Of a stretch of 64,000 nt of DNA, positions 1-9,538 are shown piece after piece. Below the pieces are notes generated by a model. That model had not been told where the DNA came from. It saw only the letters and a list, made by a program, of their open reading frames with translations, and did not search any database. Origin of the DNA: Dongia_B soli (GTDB lineage: Bacteria; Pseudomonadota; Alphaproteobacteria; Dongiales; Dongiaceae); the NCBI RefSeq assembly GCF_034044715.1, contig NZ_JAXCLW010000003.1, forward strand, positions 496,001-560,000, written 5' to 3'. The position numbers and the translations under genes are program-made. Each line of letters begins with the position of its first letter. Positions within the stretch are counted from its first letter, which is position 1.

Positions 1-1075
1 AATCGGCAAAGACCGAATAGGCACCCAGCGCCGCGCCTCGATTTGAAGGCGGGACCAAGCCGACGGCCTCGACGCCGAGCGCAGGAAAGACTAAGGCAAA
101 GCCACATCCGGTCAATGCCGCGCCAGCCAAGGCAAGGTGCGGCACCCCCGCCCCGGACAGCAGCACAAGTCCAACGACCTCTACAACGAATGACACCATG
201 GCAACGCGGAAGCCACCGAACCGGTTGATGGCATTGGCGAAGAGCAATCGCGTGCCGATGAAAGCCGCACCGAACAGTGTCAGCGTGAAAGCGGCATTTG
301 GCCAATTACGGCTGGCATAGAACAAGGTGATGAAGGTTGCGATCGTGCCAAAACCGGTCGAGCCCAAGGCGAGGCCCAATCCATGCGGGAGAACTCGCCC
401 GAAAACTCGACGGAAAGCCAAGCGGTCGCCGGTCACCACCTGGGTCGGTCGCTTCAGATAGCTGAGGCCAAGGCCGATCACCGCCAGCAACGCGATGCTG
501 GCGCCGATCGATGCAAAGCCGAGATTACCGGTTAGGATGACACCTAAAGGGGCGCCCAGGGCCAGGGCGCCATAGGTGGCGATGCCGTTCCATGAAATCA
601 TGCGGGCAGTATGGGTGGCGCCGATCTGGCCGATGCCCCAGGTGATCGATCCCGTTCCCACCAGACTTTCACCGAAACCCAGCACCAGCCTGCCGATCAG
701 CAGGAATAGCAGGCTGATCCACGGAGTCCCAGCAAACATCGCCGCGATCAGGAGAAAGATGCCGCTGATGCCGCAAGCGATCAGGCCATAGACCACGGCC
801 TGTTTGGGACCGATTAGATCGCAGGTCTGGCCCGCATGCGGCCGCGTCAGCAAGGTTGCGAGATATTGCGTGCTGATGACGATGCCGGCCAGGACCGAGC
901 CATAGCCGAGATCGACATGCACATAGCTCGGCAACACCGCCAGGGGGATGCCGACCGTGAGATAACAGATAAAGGTAAAGACGACGGTCGTCAGGATCTG
1001 CAGGATCACCGATTCCGCTTTGTCATCCGCGTTGCCCATGCAGGTGCGTGATGCTTCAGCCGCCCCTGTTGACAT
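1..1075 (-). CDS. MFS transporter, 3' end cut by the window edge
   Basis: Reading the minus strand from position 1075 to the left edge gives about 358 uninterrupted codons of a very hydrophobic protein with at least ten membrane-spanning stretches. After the third membrane segment region it has the segment LLIGRLVLGFGES, and after the first pair a loop with RPHAGQTCDLIGPK that matches the MFS loop 2-3 motif (GxxxDRxGxR type). Overall it resembles the YhhS/arabinose-efflux branch of the major facilitator superfamily, inner-membrane secondary transporters whose substrate cannot be told from sequence. The start is uncertain: ATG at 1075 and ATG at 1039 are both in frame and neither has a strong Shine-Dalgarno sequence; the later one begins just before the first membrane segment. 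The C-terminus lies outside the window. Confidence 0.85.
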   Translation of the reverse strand, partial: MSTGAAEASRTCMGNADDKAESVILQILTTVVFTFICYLTVGIPLAVLPSYVHVDLGYGSVLAGIVISTQYLATLLTRPHAGQTCDLIGPKQAVVYGLIACGISGIFLLIAAMFAGTPWISLLFLLIGRLVLGFGESLVGTGSITWGIGQIGATHTARMISWNGIATYGALALGAPLGVILTGNLGFASIGASIALLAVIGLGLSYLKRPTQVVTGDRLAFRRVFGRVLPHGLGLALGSTGFGTIATFITLFYASRNWPNAAFTLTLFGAAFIGTRLLFANAINRFGGFRVAMVSFVVEVVGLVLLSGAGVPHLALAGAALTGCGFALVFPALGVEAVGLVPPSNRGAALGAYSVFAD

Positions 1076-1592
1076 CGGAGGCGCCGATTGAGAAGAAGCA
1101 GGCCGGTCATGCATCTGATCGTAAATCCTATCCGCCATCAGTGACGGCGATAACACACTGTCCCGCGGCGGGCGCTATCGATGTGTTGGCTGTGATCGAA
1201 GAACAAACCGCGCCGCTGCGCCGCACTATGCCTGATCAGCGGCGTAATTTGGTCTGGATTTCTGACAGATTGCCTATCTCCCGACTTCATGCGCTTGACT
1301 GCCGATATAAGATGAAAATCGCCATTGAAAATTTCATATCGGTCGAGCATGCTCGGCCTCGTGGGAGTCATCAAGCATCGCGAAGCGCGCAACATTGGGC
1401 TACATGAGGCCGTCCCCTTACAGCTAGATGCCACGATCGGCCAAAAGTTGTAACAGTCGATGAATCATCCGCGGGCTTGGCACGGTATCCGTTTTCGGTG
1501 ACCATCCCGACAAAATAGGGAAATGATGTCGCGCAGCGGAAGAGGTGGCAAACCATCTCTCGCGTGATCAGGCAGAAGACAGGGGAGGCCAC
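1076..1592. other. Intergenic region between divergent MFS gene and decayed ABC operon
   Basis: These 517 bases separate two divergently oriented transcription units. Short open frames occur on both strands but none has family-like sequence or a convincing ribosome site. The stretch is AT-richer than the flanks. It contains a perfect 12-base palindrome, CGAGCATGCTCG, at 1344-1355, which could be an operator for a dimeric regulator. No sigma-70 promoter can be assigned with confidence. Confidence 0.4.
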
Positions 1593-2735
1593 ATGACTCG
1601 CAAGAACACTGGACTCATCGGCGGTATCAGCCGCCGACGGTTAATCAAATCGGCTGTCGGCGCCGCGGCGGCCTTCGGTGCACCTGCAATCATTGGTCGC
1701 GCCCCGATTTCAGCGCGTGCGGATTTCGCCCGTGAGAGTCTGATCGTCGTTTCCTGGTACGGCAATCACGAACTCAGTTTCCGAGCTGCGGTTGTCGAGC
1801 CTTTCAACGAAAAGTTACGGCACCAAGGTGGAGACTGTGGGCCGCTGGGACCAGATGGTGTCGCAGATTGTTGCCGCGCCGGCCGACAATCCGCCCTTCG
1901 ATATCGCGATTGCCGATGAATATACCAGTTCCGCGGGTCTCGCGGAAAAGCTGTTCCCCAAGACTGATCGCAGCAAGATCCCCGGATTTTCTGCCGTCTA
2001 TTCATGGTTCGATGAAGAACGTGGCCCAGCAAAGGAATATGGCGTGCCCTTCGTGGCGGGTCACCATGGATGCTGACGGCCAAATCAGCGGGACTTAAAC
2101 CGGATAGTTGGCGCAACTTCTGGGATGCCAAGGCCCAGGGCAAGATTACGATGGATGCTGCCGCCTTTTATTGGGATCTCTGCATCCCGGCGATCCTTTC
2201 CGACCGCAAGTCCGGCATCGATGAGGTGTTCGAGACGCCTGCGGAGATGGAGCCGCTGTTCCTGGAACTGGAAAAGCTGAAAATTGCCAAGTGGTACAAG
2301 GATGGCGCGGAACTGACCAATCTCATGCTCCAGGACGAGGCTGAAATCGCCACGATGTATTCGGCGGATGCCTATGGCTTCATTAAGGAACATGGCGAGG
2401 AATTCGAAGCGGCGATCCCCGAAGAAGGCACCGCTTCTTATACGAACTGGTTCGTGAAAGTGCGGGGCACACGGCATTCCGATCTCGCCGATCTCTTCAT
2501 GATCTATCTCTTGGAGAAGGAAACGCAACAACGCTTCCTCGACGTCTCGACCGATTTCATGTCGCGCAAAGACCTGACGCCGCCGGCGCACTGGGTGGCC
2601 TATCCTCGGTCGGAAAACGAGGTCCGTCAGACCTTCAAGCTTTTCAGCATTGACGGTTGGAGCAAGTTCGGCCCGAATTGGGACGTGCTCGATGCGCGCA
2701 TGAAGCAGACCATCGTCAAGACGACGCAAGGTTGA
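1593..2735 (+). pseudogene. Periplasmic solute-binding protein of a polyamine-type ABC transporter, frameshifted
   Basis: The reading frame opens with a strong ribosome site (AGGGGAGG at 1581-1588) and a Tat-type signal peptide containing SRRRLIKSAVG, followed by an Ala-rich hydrophobic stretch. Mature-protein homology runs through three different frames. The first frame is left near 1816, apparently after one extra T (NEK then YGTKVETVGRWDQ). The second is left near 2068 (VPFVAGHHG then LLTAKSAGLKPDSW). The third runs to a stop at 2735. Content such as SWRNFWDAKAQGKI and YSADAYGFIKEHG fits the extracellular solute-binding family 1 (PotD-like) that feeds spermidine/putrescine-type importers. 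Two frame changes in a gene of normal total length (about 380 codons) mark it as a recent pseudogene unless the assembly is wrong. It heads a three-gene operon whose other members are also broken. Confidence 0.8.
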
Positions 2736-2800
2736 GCGCCTGGATGCCCATGGCCGGCCTGATCGGTCGCGGGCCTCTCGATGACGAAAGCAAATTCCAT

Positions 2801-3510
2801 ATGGCCGACGTAAGCTCAGCATCGGATGCTCCTGCCCTCGATCTCGATCGCCTCCGACGCAGCTTCGGCAATGTTGTCGCCGTCGATGACGTGTCGATCA
2901 ATGTTGCGAAAGGCGAATTTGTCACCCTGCTCGGTCCATCGGGGTCTGGCAAGACATCTACCCTCCGGCTTATCGGTGGTTTCGAGGAGCTCAATTCCGG
3001 TGCGATCAAAATCAACGGTGCACGTATCGATCATCTGCCGGCCTATTAGCGTGACAAACCGCCACCGTCTTCCAATCGGGCGCGCTCTTTCCTCATAAGA
3101 CCGTAACCGAAAACATCGCCTATTGCCTTCGCATGCGCGGCATCGCTAGAACAGAGATGCCGGCACGGGTCAAACGTTCCCTGGAGATGGTCAGGCTTGC
3201 TGGATATGAGGAGCGCTATCCGAGCCAGCTTTCCGGTGACCAGAAACAACGTGTCACCCTCGCCAGATCGATGGTGGTGGAGCCGGCGATCCTGCTCTTC
3301 GACGAACCGCTCTCTGCGTTCGACCTCTCCTTGCGCTTGCCGCTTCGCAGCGAGATCCAACGCCTGCATGATGAAATGGGCTTCAGCGCTATTTATGTCA
3401 CCCACGACCAAGGTGAAGCGATGGCGATGTCGAGCCGGATCGCCGTGATGAACAAAGGCCGAATCGATCAGATCGACCGGCCGGACCGCATCTTCCATGC
3501 GCCGGCTTGA
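2801..3510 (+). pseudogene. PotA-like ABC transporter ATPase, broken and C-terminally truncated
   Basis: Starts at ATG 2801. Walker A is LLGPSGSGKTSTLR. After HLPAY an in-frame TAG occurs at 3047-3049, where relatives have a coding triplet before RD. Past this point homology shifts frame near 3057 and continues as TATVFQSGALFPHKTVTEN (Q-loop) to 3510. The signature motif reads LSGDQKQR rather than LSGGQ, and Walker B is AILLFDEP followed by an altered D-loop (SAFD). The family is usually about 350 residues with a C-terminal TOBE domain; here it stops right after the H-loop region (YVTHDQGEAM), so the TOBE domain is missing. The stop, frameshift, signature change and truncation together argue against function. 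A PotB-type permease gene expected next is absent. Confidence 0.82.
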
Positions 3511-3532
3511 GCGCGCGAGGGCGGGCAACTTC

Positions 3533-4362
3533 ATGCCAAGCTCGCGATGGCGCCCCGATGCTGTCCTGTTGCGCGGACTCGCTCTGGCCTTCGCGGTCTT
3601 CATCGTTCTCTATATAGCCATCCCGATCGTGATCACGCTGACGATGTCGCTCAATGATACATCGATACGCTTCCCAATCCTGCACTGGTCGCTGAAATGG
3701 TATCGTGATTTCTTCGGCAGCCCCCAATGGGTTGATGCCCTGGGAAACAGCCTTATCATCGCGATCGGAACCACCGTGATCTCGACCATTCCGGGCGTTC
3801 TCGCCGCGTGGGTCTTCGAGCGTTACAAGTTCCCCGGCCAGTCAGTACTGTATCTCGCTATCATGATGCCGCTTTTCATGCCAGGCGTGGCGCTTGGCCT
3901 TGGCGTCGCCATTGCTTTCGGCAGCTTGAATATCGGTGGCTTCGCTGTCTATAGTTCGCGCGGACTAGTGATGTTGGCCCATTCGCTCTGGGCAATGCCG
4001 CTGGTCTTCATGCTGATGGAAGCGACCTTCCGCACCATCGATCACCGGATCGTCGAAGCATCTACGACCTCGGTGGGAAGCCCCTATGCACCTTCTTCGA
4101 GATCGTCCTGCCATCGGTCTCGGCTGGCATCATGTCGTCGGCGCTGTTCGCCTTCGTCATTTCGCTGAACGAATTCGTGATGGCGCTTTTTTTTACCGAT
4201 CGCGACACCCAAACCCTGCCGGTGCTGATGTGGCTCAGCCTGCGATCGGCCGGCACACCACGCCTGGCGGTGGCCGCTGTTATTCTCGCCAGCGCCGTTT
4301 TGGCCTCGCTCATTCTTATTTTGCTTTGGTACGTGCGGCAGCTCCGCAAGACATCGCGATAA
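3533..4362 (+). pseudogene. PotC-like ABC transporter permease, frameshifted
   Basis: Begins at ATG 3533 (an alternative ATG at 3497 overlaps the end of the ATPase). It encodes hydrophobic segments typical of binding-protein-dependent permeases of the PotC class. Homology leaves the first frame near 4070 after RIVEAST. It resumes one base out of phase as LGGKPLCTFFEIVLPSVSAG, which is the cytoplasmic EAA-type loop that contacts the ATPase, and then continues to the stop at 4362. A single missing base explains the change. This is the only permease in the operon, while family members normally work as a PotB-PotC heterodimer. Together with the damaged binding protein and ATPase, the whole importer is probably non-functional. 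Confidence 0.8.
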
Positions 4363-4379
4363 GGGCGGTGTTCGCCCGC

Positions 4380-5828
4380 TTACCTATCCCGATCGAACGG
4401 ATTCTCGCCACGCCGGGTATAGAGGCGCAGAGGCACGCCGCTGAGATCGAAGGTATCGCGAATGCCGTTCAGTAGGTAGCGGTGGTAGGAATCGGGCAGC
4501 TCATCCGCCATCTGGGCGAAGAGCGCAAAGGTTGGCGGCCGGGTCTTGATCTGGGTCATGTAACGGATTTTTACCCGCCTGCCGGCCACCAAAGGTGCCG
4601 GATGCATCTGCTGCACATCGCCCAGCCAGCGATTGAGCTGCGCCGTCGGCACGCGCCGGTTCCAGCGAGCGTAGATGGCAAAAACGGCATCCATCAGCTT
4701 GTCGAGATTGCGCCCGGTGAGACCGGAGATGGTGACAACCGGGAGACCGCGAACCTGAGGCAAAGAGAGATCGAGCCGCTCGCGCAGCTTTTTCAGTGCT
4801 TCGGCCTTGTCTTCCACCACGTCCCATTTATTGGCCGCGATAACCAGGGCCCGGCCTTCCTCGATCACCTGGCGCGCGATGGTCAAATCCTGCTTTTCCA
4901 GCATGTCGTGCGAATCCAGAACCAGGACGACGACATGGGCGAAGCGGATCGCTCGCTCGGTATCGAGGCCTGACAACCGTTCCAGTTTTTCCACGACCCG
5001 CGACCGGCGGCGCAGACCGGCGGTATCGATCAGGCGCACCGGATGATGCTGCCCCGTCTGGTCTCGCCATTGCCAATCGATCGCGATCGCATCCCGCGTG
5101 ATGCCCGCCTCCGGGCCGGTCAGCAGCCGGTCCTCGCCGATCAGGCGGTTGACCAAGGTCGATTTGCCGACATTGGGCCGGCCGACAATGGCAAGTTGGA
5201 GATGGCTAGGCGCTTCGGCTTCATCATTTGGCAGCGCCTCAAGTTCGGCATCGAGCGTGACCGGCTGGGCCGCCGCTTCCAAAGCGGCCGCCTCGTCACC
5301 CATCTCCCCTGCCGTGCCGCTCTTGCTGCGCCAGGCATCAACGAAAGGCTGCATGGCGTCATAGAGATCGCCCATGCCCTCGCCATGTTCCGCTGAAATG
5401 GCGATCGGTGTGCCAAGGCCAAGACCATAGGCTTCCATCGCCCCGGCCTGACCGGCCTTGCCTTCGCTTTTATTGGCGACCAGGATCACCGGCGTGCGGC
5501 GTTTGCGCAATTGTCGCGCGAAATGCTCGTCCAGAGCCGTGACACCGGTCCTGGCATCGATGACCAGCAAGGCGACTTGCGCACTGTTCACCGCCTGCTC
5601 GGTTTGGTCGCGCATGCGAGATTCGAGGCTGTCGTCATGAACGTCTTCCAGACCGGCCGTATCGATGACGGTGAAATCAAGATCACCCAGACGGCCGGCG
5701 CCATAGCGCCGGTCCCGGGTCACGCCAGGACGATCGTCGACAATCGCTAGGCGCTTCCCGATCAGCCGGTTGAACAAGGTTGATTTGCCGACATTAGGCC
5801 GGCCGACGATGGCGACGGTGAATTTCAT
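4380..5828 (-). CDS. der: Ribosome assembly GTPase Der (EngA)
   Basis: A 482-residue double GTPase. The two G domains each show GRPNVGKSTL.NRLIG Walker A motifs (around residues 8 and 215), with DTAGL switch II motifs and NKS / NKWD base-recognition motifs, followed by the C-terminal KH-like domain (RVPTAQLNRWL, then the KIRYMTQIKTRPPTF segment). Der acts in late assembly of the 50S subunit. A long acidic linker separates the G domains, as in other alphaproteobacteria. It is the last gene of a yfgM-bamB-der minus-strand block, the same order found in enteric bacteria, and it converges with the decayed ABC operon. Confidence 0.98.
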   Translation of the reverse strand: MKFTVAIVGRPNVGKSTLFNRLIGKRLAIVDDRPGVTRDRRYGAGRLGDLDFTVIDTAGLEDVHDDSLESRMRDQTEQAVNSAQVALLVIDARTGVTALDEHFARQLRKRRTPVILVANKSEGKAGQAGAMEAYGLGLGTPIAISAEHGEGMGDLYDAMQPFVDAWRSKSGTAGEMGDEAAALEAAAQPVTLDAELEALPNDEAEAPSHLQLAIVGRPNVGKSTLVNRLIGEDRLLTGPEAGITRDAIAIDWQWRDQTGQHHPVRLIDTAGLRRRSRVVEKLERLSGLDTERAIRFAHVVVLVLDSHDMLEKQDLTIARQVIEEGRALVIAANKWDVVEDKAEALKKLRERLDLSLPQVRGLPVVTISGLTGRNLDKLMDAVFAIYARWNRRVPTAQLNRWLGDVQQMHPAPLVAGRRVKIRYMTQIKTRPPTFALFAQMADELPDSYHRYLLNGIRDTFDLSGVPLRLYTRRGENPFDRDR

Positions 5829-5928
5829 TTATCGTTTCGATCAAATGCGATGGACCGCCGATACCGCCATCCTAGCGACATATCGCGGCGACACGGTCGG
5901 TCCATCATCCAATGGTCCAATCGGCCTG

Positions 5929-7311
5929 TTATCTGAAGGCCAACAGATCCGCGTTATCGGTTAGGACATACACCGTCCCGTCCGCCACCACTGGCGGCAG
6001 ATGGGATCGGCCGACTTCCTGTTGTCCGAGAATCTTGCCGGAATAGGGCGAAATTGAAACGGCATAGCCGCTCGACCCGGTCACCAGCAACCGATCGCCG
6101 GCCAGGACCGGACCGCTCCAATAGATCGGATCCTTGTGCTTTTCCATATCTTCGTAAGGCGGCAGATTCTGCACCCATTTGATGCGGCCATCCTGGCGCT
6201 GCAAGCACAGCACCTCGCTTTGGTTGGTCACCACATAGATGAAATCGCCGGCAACCCAGGGGCTTTGCGTCCCGCCGATACTGGCATCCCAGACCCGGCC
6301 GCCGCGCCGCGGACTGATCGCTGCCATGACACCGCCATTGCTGACGGCGATGACAAGGTCGCGATCGATCACCGGGCGGCCACGGATATCGGTAAGGGTG
6401 GCGGTGGAATCGCCGCGCGTCTTGCCCGCCAGATTGTCGCTCCACAGGATCCGGCCATTGGTGACATCAAAGGCCAGGAGATCGCCTGATGTATAAGCGG
6501 CGACGACGACGCCGCCTGATACGGCCGGTGTCGCCCCGCCCAGCAAGCCGGCAGCTTCTTCGACACCGGCATTGGACCAGAGGCGACGGCCATCATCGAG
6601 CGCGAAAACGACGAGCTGGTTGTCGAGCGTGACAGAGAACACGCGACCATCGCTGACCGCAGGAGCGGAGCGCATCGGCGACGGTGCCGATGTTTCCCAA
6701 ATCGTCTTGCCGCTCTTGGCATCAAGCGCGAAAACCTTGGCGAAGGGTGTTGTCACCACCACCTTGCCCTCGGACACGGCGAGTCCGCCGCCGAACAGAT
6801 CATCGTCCTCTTCATCTGGCGTCAAATCGACCCGCCACAAGCGGTCGCCGCTTTTCGCATCAACCGCCGAGACCTCGGAGTCGGCATCCATCGTATAAAC
6901 GATGCCGCCCGCGACAACTGGCTCCGCCAACATTCGATTGTCATCGCTGGCAGAGGAGCCGACACTGGTCGACCAGATGCGCTGCAAGGGCTGGGTGCTC
7001 GCTTGCAGATGATACATGGCATGGCTTTGCTGGCCGCCCGCCTGCGACCAATCCTTGTTCAAGTAAGGCTTCGGCAGACGCACCTGCACATCCGCCAGGG
7101 ATTCATCGGCGCTGAGGCTGCGGTCGAGCTGCAATACCGAAACCCGCTCGCCCGGCAATGGCGTCTTGGATTTGTCGCAGGCGGCCAAGGCCGTCAGTGC
7201 GGCAGCTCCCAACAGGCCGGCGCGGATGAACACCCGCCATCTGCCCGAAAAGGTGCCGTCCAAAGCCGGCTGGCTATTTTGCCCTGTCATTCGCTTCATA
7301 ACGCCGCCCAT
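5929..7311 (-). CDS. bamB: Outer-membrane assembly lipoprotein BamB (PQQ-repeat beta-propeller)
   Basis: A 460-residue protein with an N-terminal lipoprotein signal ending in a lipobox LAAC (Cys45 from the ATG at 7311; ATGs at 7299 and 7290 would also keep the signal). The rest is a run of PQQ-like beta-propeller repeats such as AVDAKSGDRLWR, ALDAKSGKTIWE and AFDVTNGRILW. BamB is the periplasm-facing lipoprotein of the BAM complex that inserts beta-barrel proteins into the outer membrane. It lies between yfgM and der, as in enterics. The start codon is uncertain because no ribosome site stands out. Confidence 0.95.
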   Translation of the reverse strand: MGGVMKRMTGQNSQPALDGTFSGRWRVFIRAGLLGAAALTALAACDKSKTPLPGERVSVLQLDRSLSADESLADVQVRLPKPYLNKDWSQAGGQQSHAMYHLQASTQPLQRIWSTSVGSSASDDNRMLAEPVVAGGIVYTMDADSEVSAVDAKSGDRLWRVDLTPDEEDDDLFGGGLAVSEGKVVVTTPFAKVFALDAKSGKTIWETSAPSPMRSAPAVSDGRVFSVTLDNQLVVFALDDGRRLWSNAGVEEAAGLLGGATPAVSGGVVVAAYTSGDLLAFDVTNGRILWSDNLAGKTRGDSTATLTDIRGRPVIDRDLVIAVSNGGVMAAISPRRGGRVWDASIGGTQSPWVAGDFIYVVTNQSEVLCLQRQDGRIKWVQNLPPYEDMEKHKDPIYWSGPVLAGDRLLVTGSSGYAVSISPYSGKILGQQEVGRSHLPPVVADGTVYVLTDNADLLAFR

Positions 7312-7480
7312 CTGGTCGCCAATTCCCTATCTAACGGCCAGCGATGTCCGCCCGCCGGCTTATTTATCGCCGATGAGATAGCCTCGGTCGGCCATCTCGG
7401 GACGGCATGTCCACGCATTCGCCCGGCTGCCGAGAGGGGCCAATTGCCATGGCCAAATCTCACCAGCCTTGGCCGCGATC

Positions 7481-8128
7481 CTATTTTTGCAGGCGGTCCA
7501 GCATCTGCTGCGCTCGCATGGCCATTGCCGGGCTATCCGCGCCAGGGGCCGATGCCAGCTGCTGCAACTGGGTAAACGTGTCCCGTGCCTTGTCCTTGTC
7601 GCCGGCCGCCAGTTGGGCGAGGCCCGACACTTCCAGCGCCGAGAGGCGATAGGCATTCCCTTCGACCGCCAGTGGCTGTACCAGGGCCAGCGCATCGGCC
7701 GGCTTGTTAGCCTGCAACTTCATCAGCCCGGCTTGGACCGCCGCCAGTTGGCGTGCCGCCGGATCGACCGACTGATCGCCCGCAATCGCCGCCAGCAAAT
7801 CGGCCGCCCGGGCCGGGTCGCTGGCCAATGCATTATTCGCGAGTTGAAAGCGGGCTAGCAGACCATAGCCGCCGCCCTGGGCCGCCACCCGGTCGAGCGC
7901 CGCGGCACCGGCCTTTTCATCCTTTTGCTGCAGTTGCACAGCTTCGAGAAATTCGACGCTGGCCTTTTGACGCCGGTAATCATCGTATCGCTGCCATCCC
8001 CACCACAGGGCCGCCGCCAGCACCGCAAGAAGCGCGGCGCCGATCACGTAATTGCCGTATTTCCGCCAGAAGGCACGCGCCTGGTCCGCCCGTAACTCCT
8101 CGTCGATCTCATTGAAAATGTCAGTCAC
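7481..8128 (-). CDS. yfgM: YfgM-like tetratricopeptide membrane protein
   Basis: 215 residues: a short cytoplasmic N-terminus (IFNEIDEELRADQARAFWRKYG), one membrane helix at about residues 28-46, and a periplasmic alpha-helical part rich in Ala with TPR-like repeats (Pfam TPR_21 type). YfgM is an inner-membrane chaperone partner of the SecYEG translocon and PpiD in Escherichia coli. The family assignment here rests on the N-terminal motif, the topology and the conserved position immediately before bamB. It is the first gene of the minus-strand block. Confidence 0.93.
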   Translation of the reverse strand: MTDIFNEIDEELRADQARAFWRKYGNYVIGAALLAVLAAALWWGWQRYDDYRRQKASVEFLEAVQLQQKDEKAGAAALDRVAAQGGGYGLLARFQLANNALASDPARAADLLAAIAGDQSVDPAARQLAAVQAGLMKLQANKPADALALVQPLAVEGNAYRLSALEVSGLAQLAAGDKDKARDTFTQLQQLASAPGADSPAMAMRAQQMLDRLQK

Positions 8129-8425
8129 GCCTGAAACCTCTTAGGACTGCCGTGCCCGGCAGCTATCTCATTTGCCTTACCGCCACCGGCTTCTGGGAAT
8201 GGCCGGGGTCGGTCTGGTTGGAAATTTGCGCGCTAACATAGCGGCATAGCTGGCAATCGTCAAAATCGCAGAATGCCTCTGCCGGCGGCTTCCAAAGAGC
8301 GGGGGAAAGTATCGGTCGGATCGGTCGGTAACGGAATCAGCAGCCTATTTAGAAATTTGGAACGGTTTTTGCTTTAAGCTCCGAGCAATCACTATCGACC
8401 ATCGTACTGCCCGGAAGGATCGTTC

Positions 8426-8833
8426 ATGACCACGCCATATCGACAAGACGGGCGCGCAAACCCGGGAGGGAATGCCTTAACAACCAAGCCGGCCCCGGCC
8501 CTTGTATTTGTGCTCGGCATCGGGGCCTTTTTGGCCCTCAGCGGCTGCCAGCTCACCACCGGCGCCGCGGTCTACGGCCTGGTCGAAGGCAGCAGCCTGA
8601 ATCAGACCGGCAAGACCGCCTCCGACCATCTGGCTTCCCTGGTAACCGGCCAAGACTGCAATATCCTGCGCTACCAGCAGACGGGCAAATATTGCCTCAG
8701 CTCGGCCGAACTGGCGCAGATGGAGGCGGCAGAAAGGCGCGATAACGCCGCCTATTGCTATCGGACGATCGGCGAAGTCTGGTGCTATGACAACCCCGAT
8801 CCGACAGCGAGCCCGGAAATCCGCGTCCATTGA
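8426..8833 (+). CDS. Small putative lipoprotein
   Basis: A 135-residue protein with a ribosome site GGAAGGA at 8413-8419, six bases before ATG 8426. The N-terminus carries a basic stretch, a hydrophobic core and a lipobox LSGC with Cys41. The mature part is about 95 residues with five or so further cysteines (DCN, YCLS, YCYR, WCYD), suggesting disulfides in the periplasm. I recognise no named domain. The signal is unusually long, so an internal start is possible. It is divergent from yfgM. Confidence 0.7.
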   Translation: MTTPYRQDGRANPGGNALTTKPAPALVFVLGIGAFLALSGCQLTTGAAVYGLVEGSSLNQTGKTASDHLASLVTGQDCNILRYQQTGKYCLSSAELAQMEAAERRDNAAYCYRTIGEVWCYDNPDPTASPEIRVH

Positions 8834-9038
8834 CGCGGCCGGCATTGGATTTCGGGCGCGGACCGTTACCAATCTGGACGGCATGTGGCAATTTGGTGAA
8901 AACTGATCACGGCATCGCGAATGAGGTGCTGATTCTGCGGCACGTTTTGCAGCTTGCGCAGCGGCACCGAGCGCTTTTAGCATCCTCTAAAGGGGCGCTG
9001 CAGCGCTATATCAAAGCGTCTGGTGGTCGCGGAGGCAG

Positions 9039-9374
9039 ATGGCGCAACTGGTACTTTTTGCAGACTACCAACGCAAGGGCCGGCGGGTCTTTTTCAGCCG
9101 CGAGGACTTGGCCCAATTGCTGTCGATCTACAGCCTTCAGGTAAGCCGGGGGCTCTGGCGTGATTACGCCATCGACCATCGCAGCAATATGGCGGTGTTC
9201 TCGATTTACCGCCGCAGCCAGGAACACCCGCTCTTTTCCGTCAATAAAGTTGTCCTTAAAGGCGATCGGGACGCCAATTACGTCCTGTTGTCGCGAAACC
9301 GGCAGCTTGCCTCGAGCCGGCTATTAAGTGACATCATCGAAGTGCTTGCACGTCAATTGGCTGTTGTTGACTAA
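9039..9374 (+). CDS. DUF2794 family protein
   Basis: 111 residues, preceded by GGAGG at 9031-9035. Sequence features such as VFFSREDLAQLLSIYS, WRDYAIDH and the C-terminal LARQLAVVD match the alphaproteobacterial DUF2794 family, small soluble proteins of unknown function. It lies directly upstream of gcrA in the same direction. The ribosome site is very close to the ATG, but no better start is present. Confidence 0.85.
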   Translation: MAQLVLFADYQRKGRRVFFSREDLAQLLSIYSLQVSRGLWRDYAIDHRSNMAVFSIYRRSQEHPLFSVNKVVLKGDRDANYVLLSRNRQLASSRLLSDIIEVLARQLAVVD

Positions 9375-9406
9375 GCTTTAACCACAATTACTGGCGTCTT
9401 CATCAA

Positions 9407-9442
9407 AATCTTGCGGATAACCACGAGCTATCCACAAGATTC
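9407..9442 (+). promoter_or_regulatory. Inverted repeat with two DnaA-box-like sites and a GANTC site before gcrA
   Basis: Positions 9407-9419 pair with 9429-9441 as a dyad with one mismatch and a nine-base spacer. The right arm contains CTATCCACA (9428-9436) and the left arm read on the other strand gives TTATCCGCA (9412-9420); each differs from the DnaA box consensus TTATNCACA at one position. A GATTC (GANTC, CcrM methylation target) lies at 9438-9442. It is about 100 bases upstream of the gcrA start. In Caulobacter DnaA is known to activate gcrA, so a DnaA-responsive promoter is plausible; the dyad could instead act as a terminator for the DUF2794 gene, though it has no T-tract. Confidence 0.45.
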
Positions 9443-9538
9443 TGCGTGGCGGCACTTGCCTCCCCGGATGTTGTGGGGTGAAATAGCTTCCACACAACAT
9501 CTCGCGGCACGCACCGAGTAATTATAAGGAGGCACGCC

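Noticed and set aside
1048..1407. A 119-codon frame in the first intergenic region
   Set aside because: No family-like sequence, no ribosome site and partly antisense to another equally unlikely frame.
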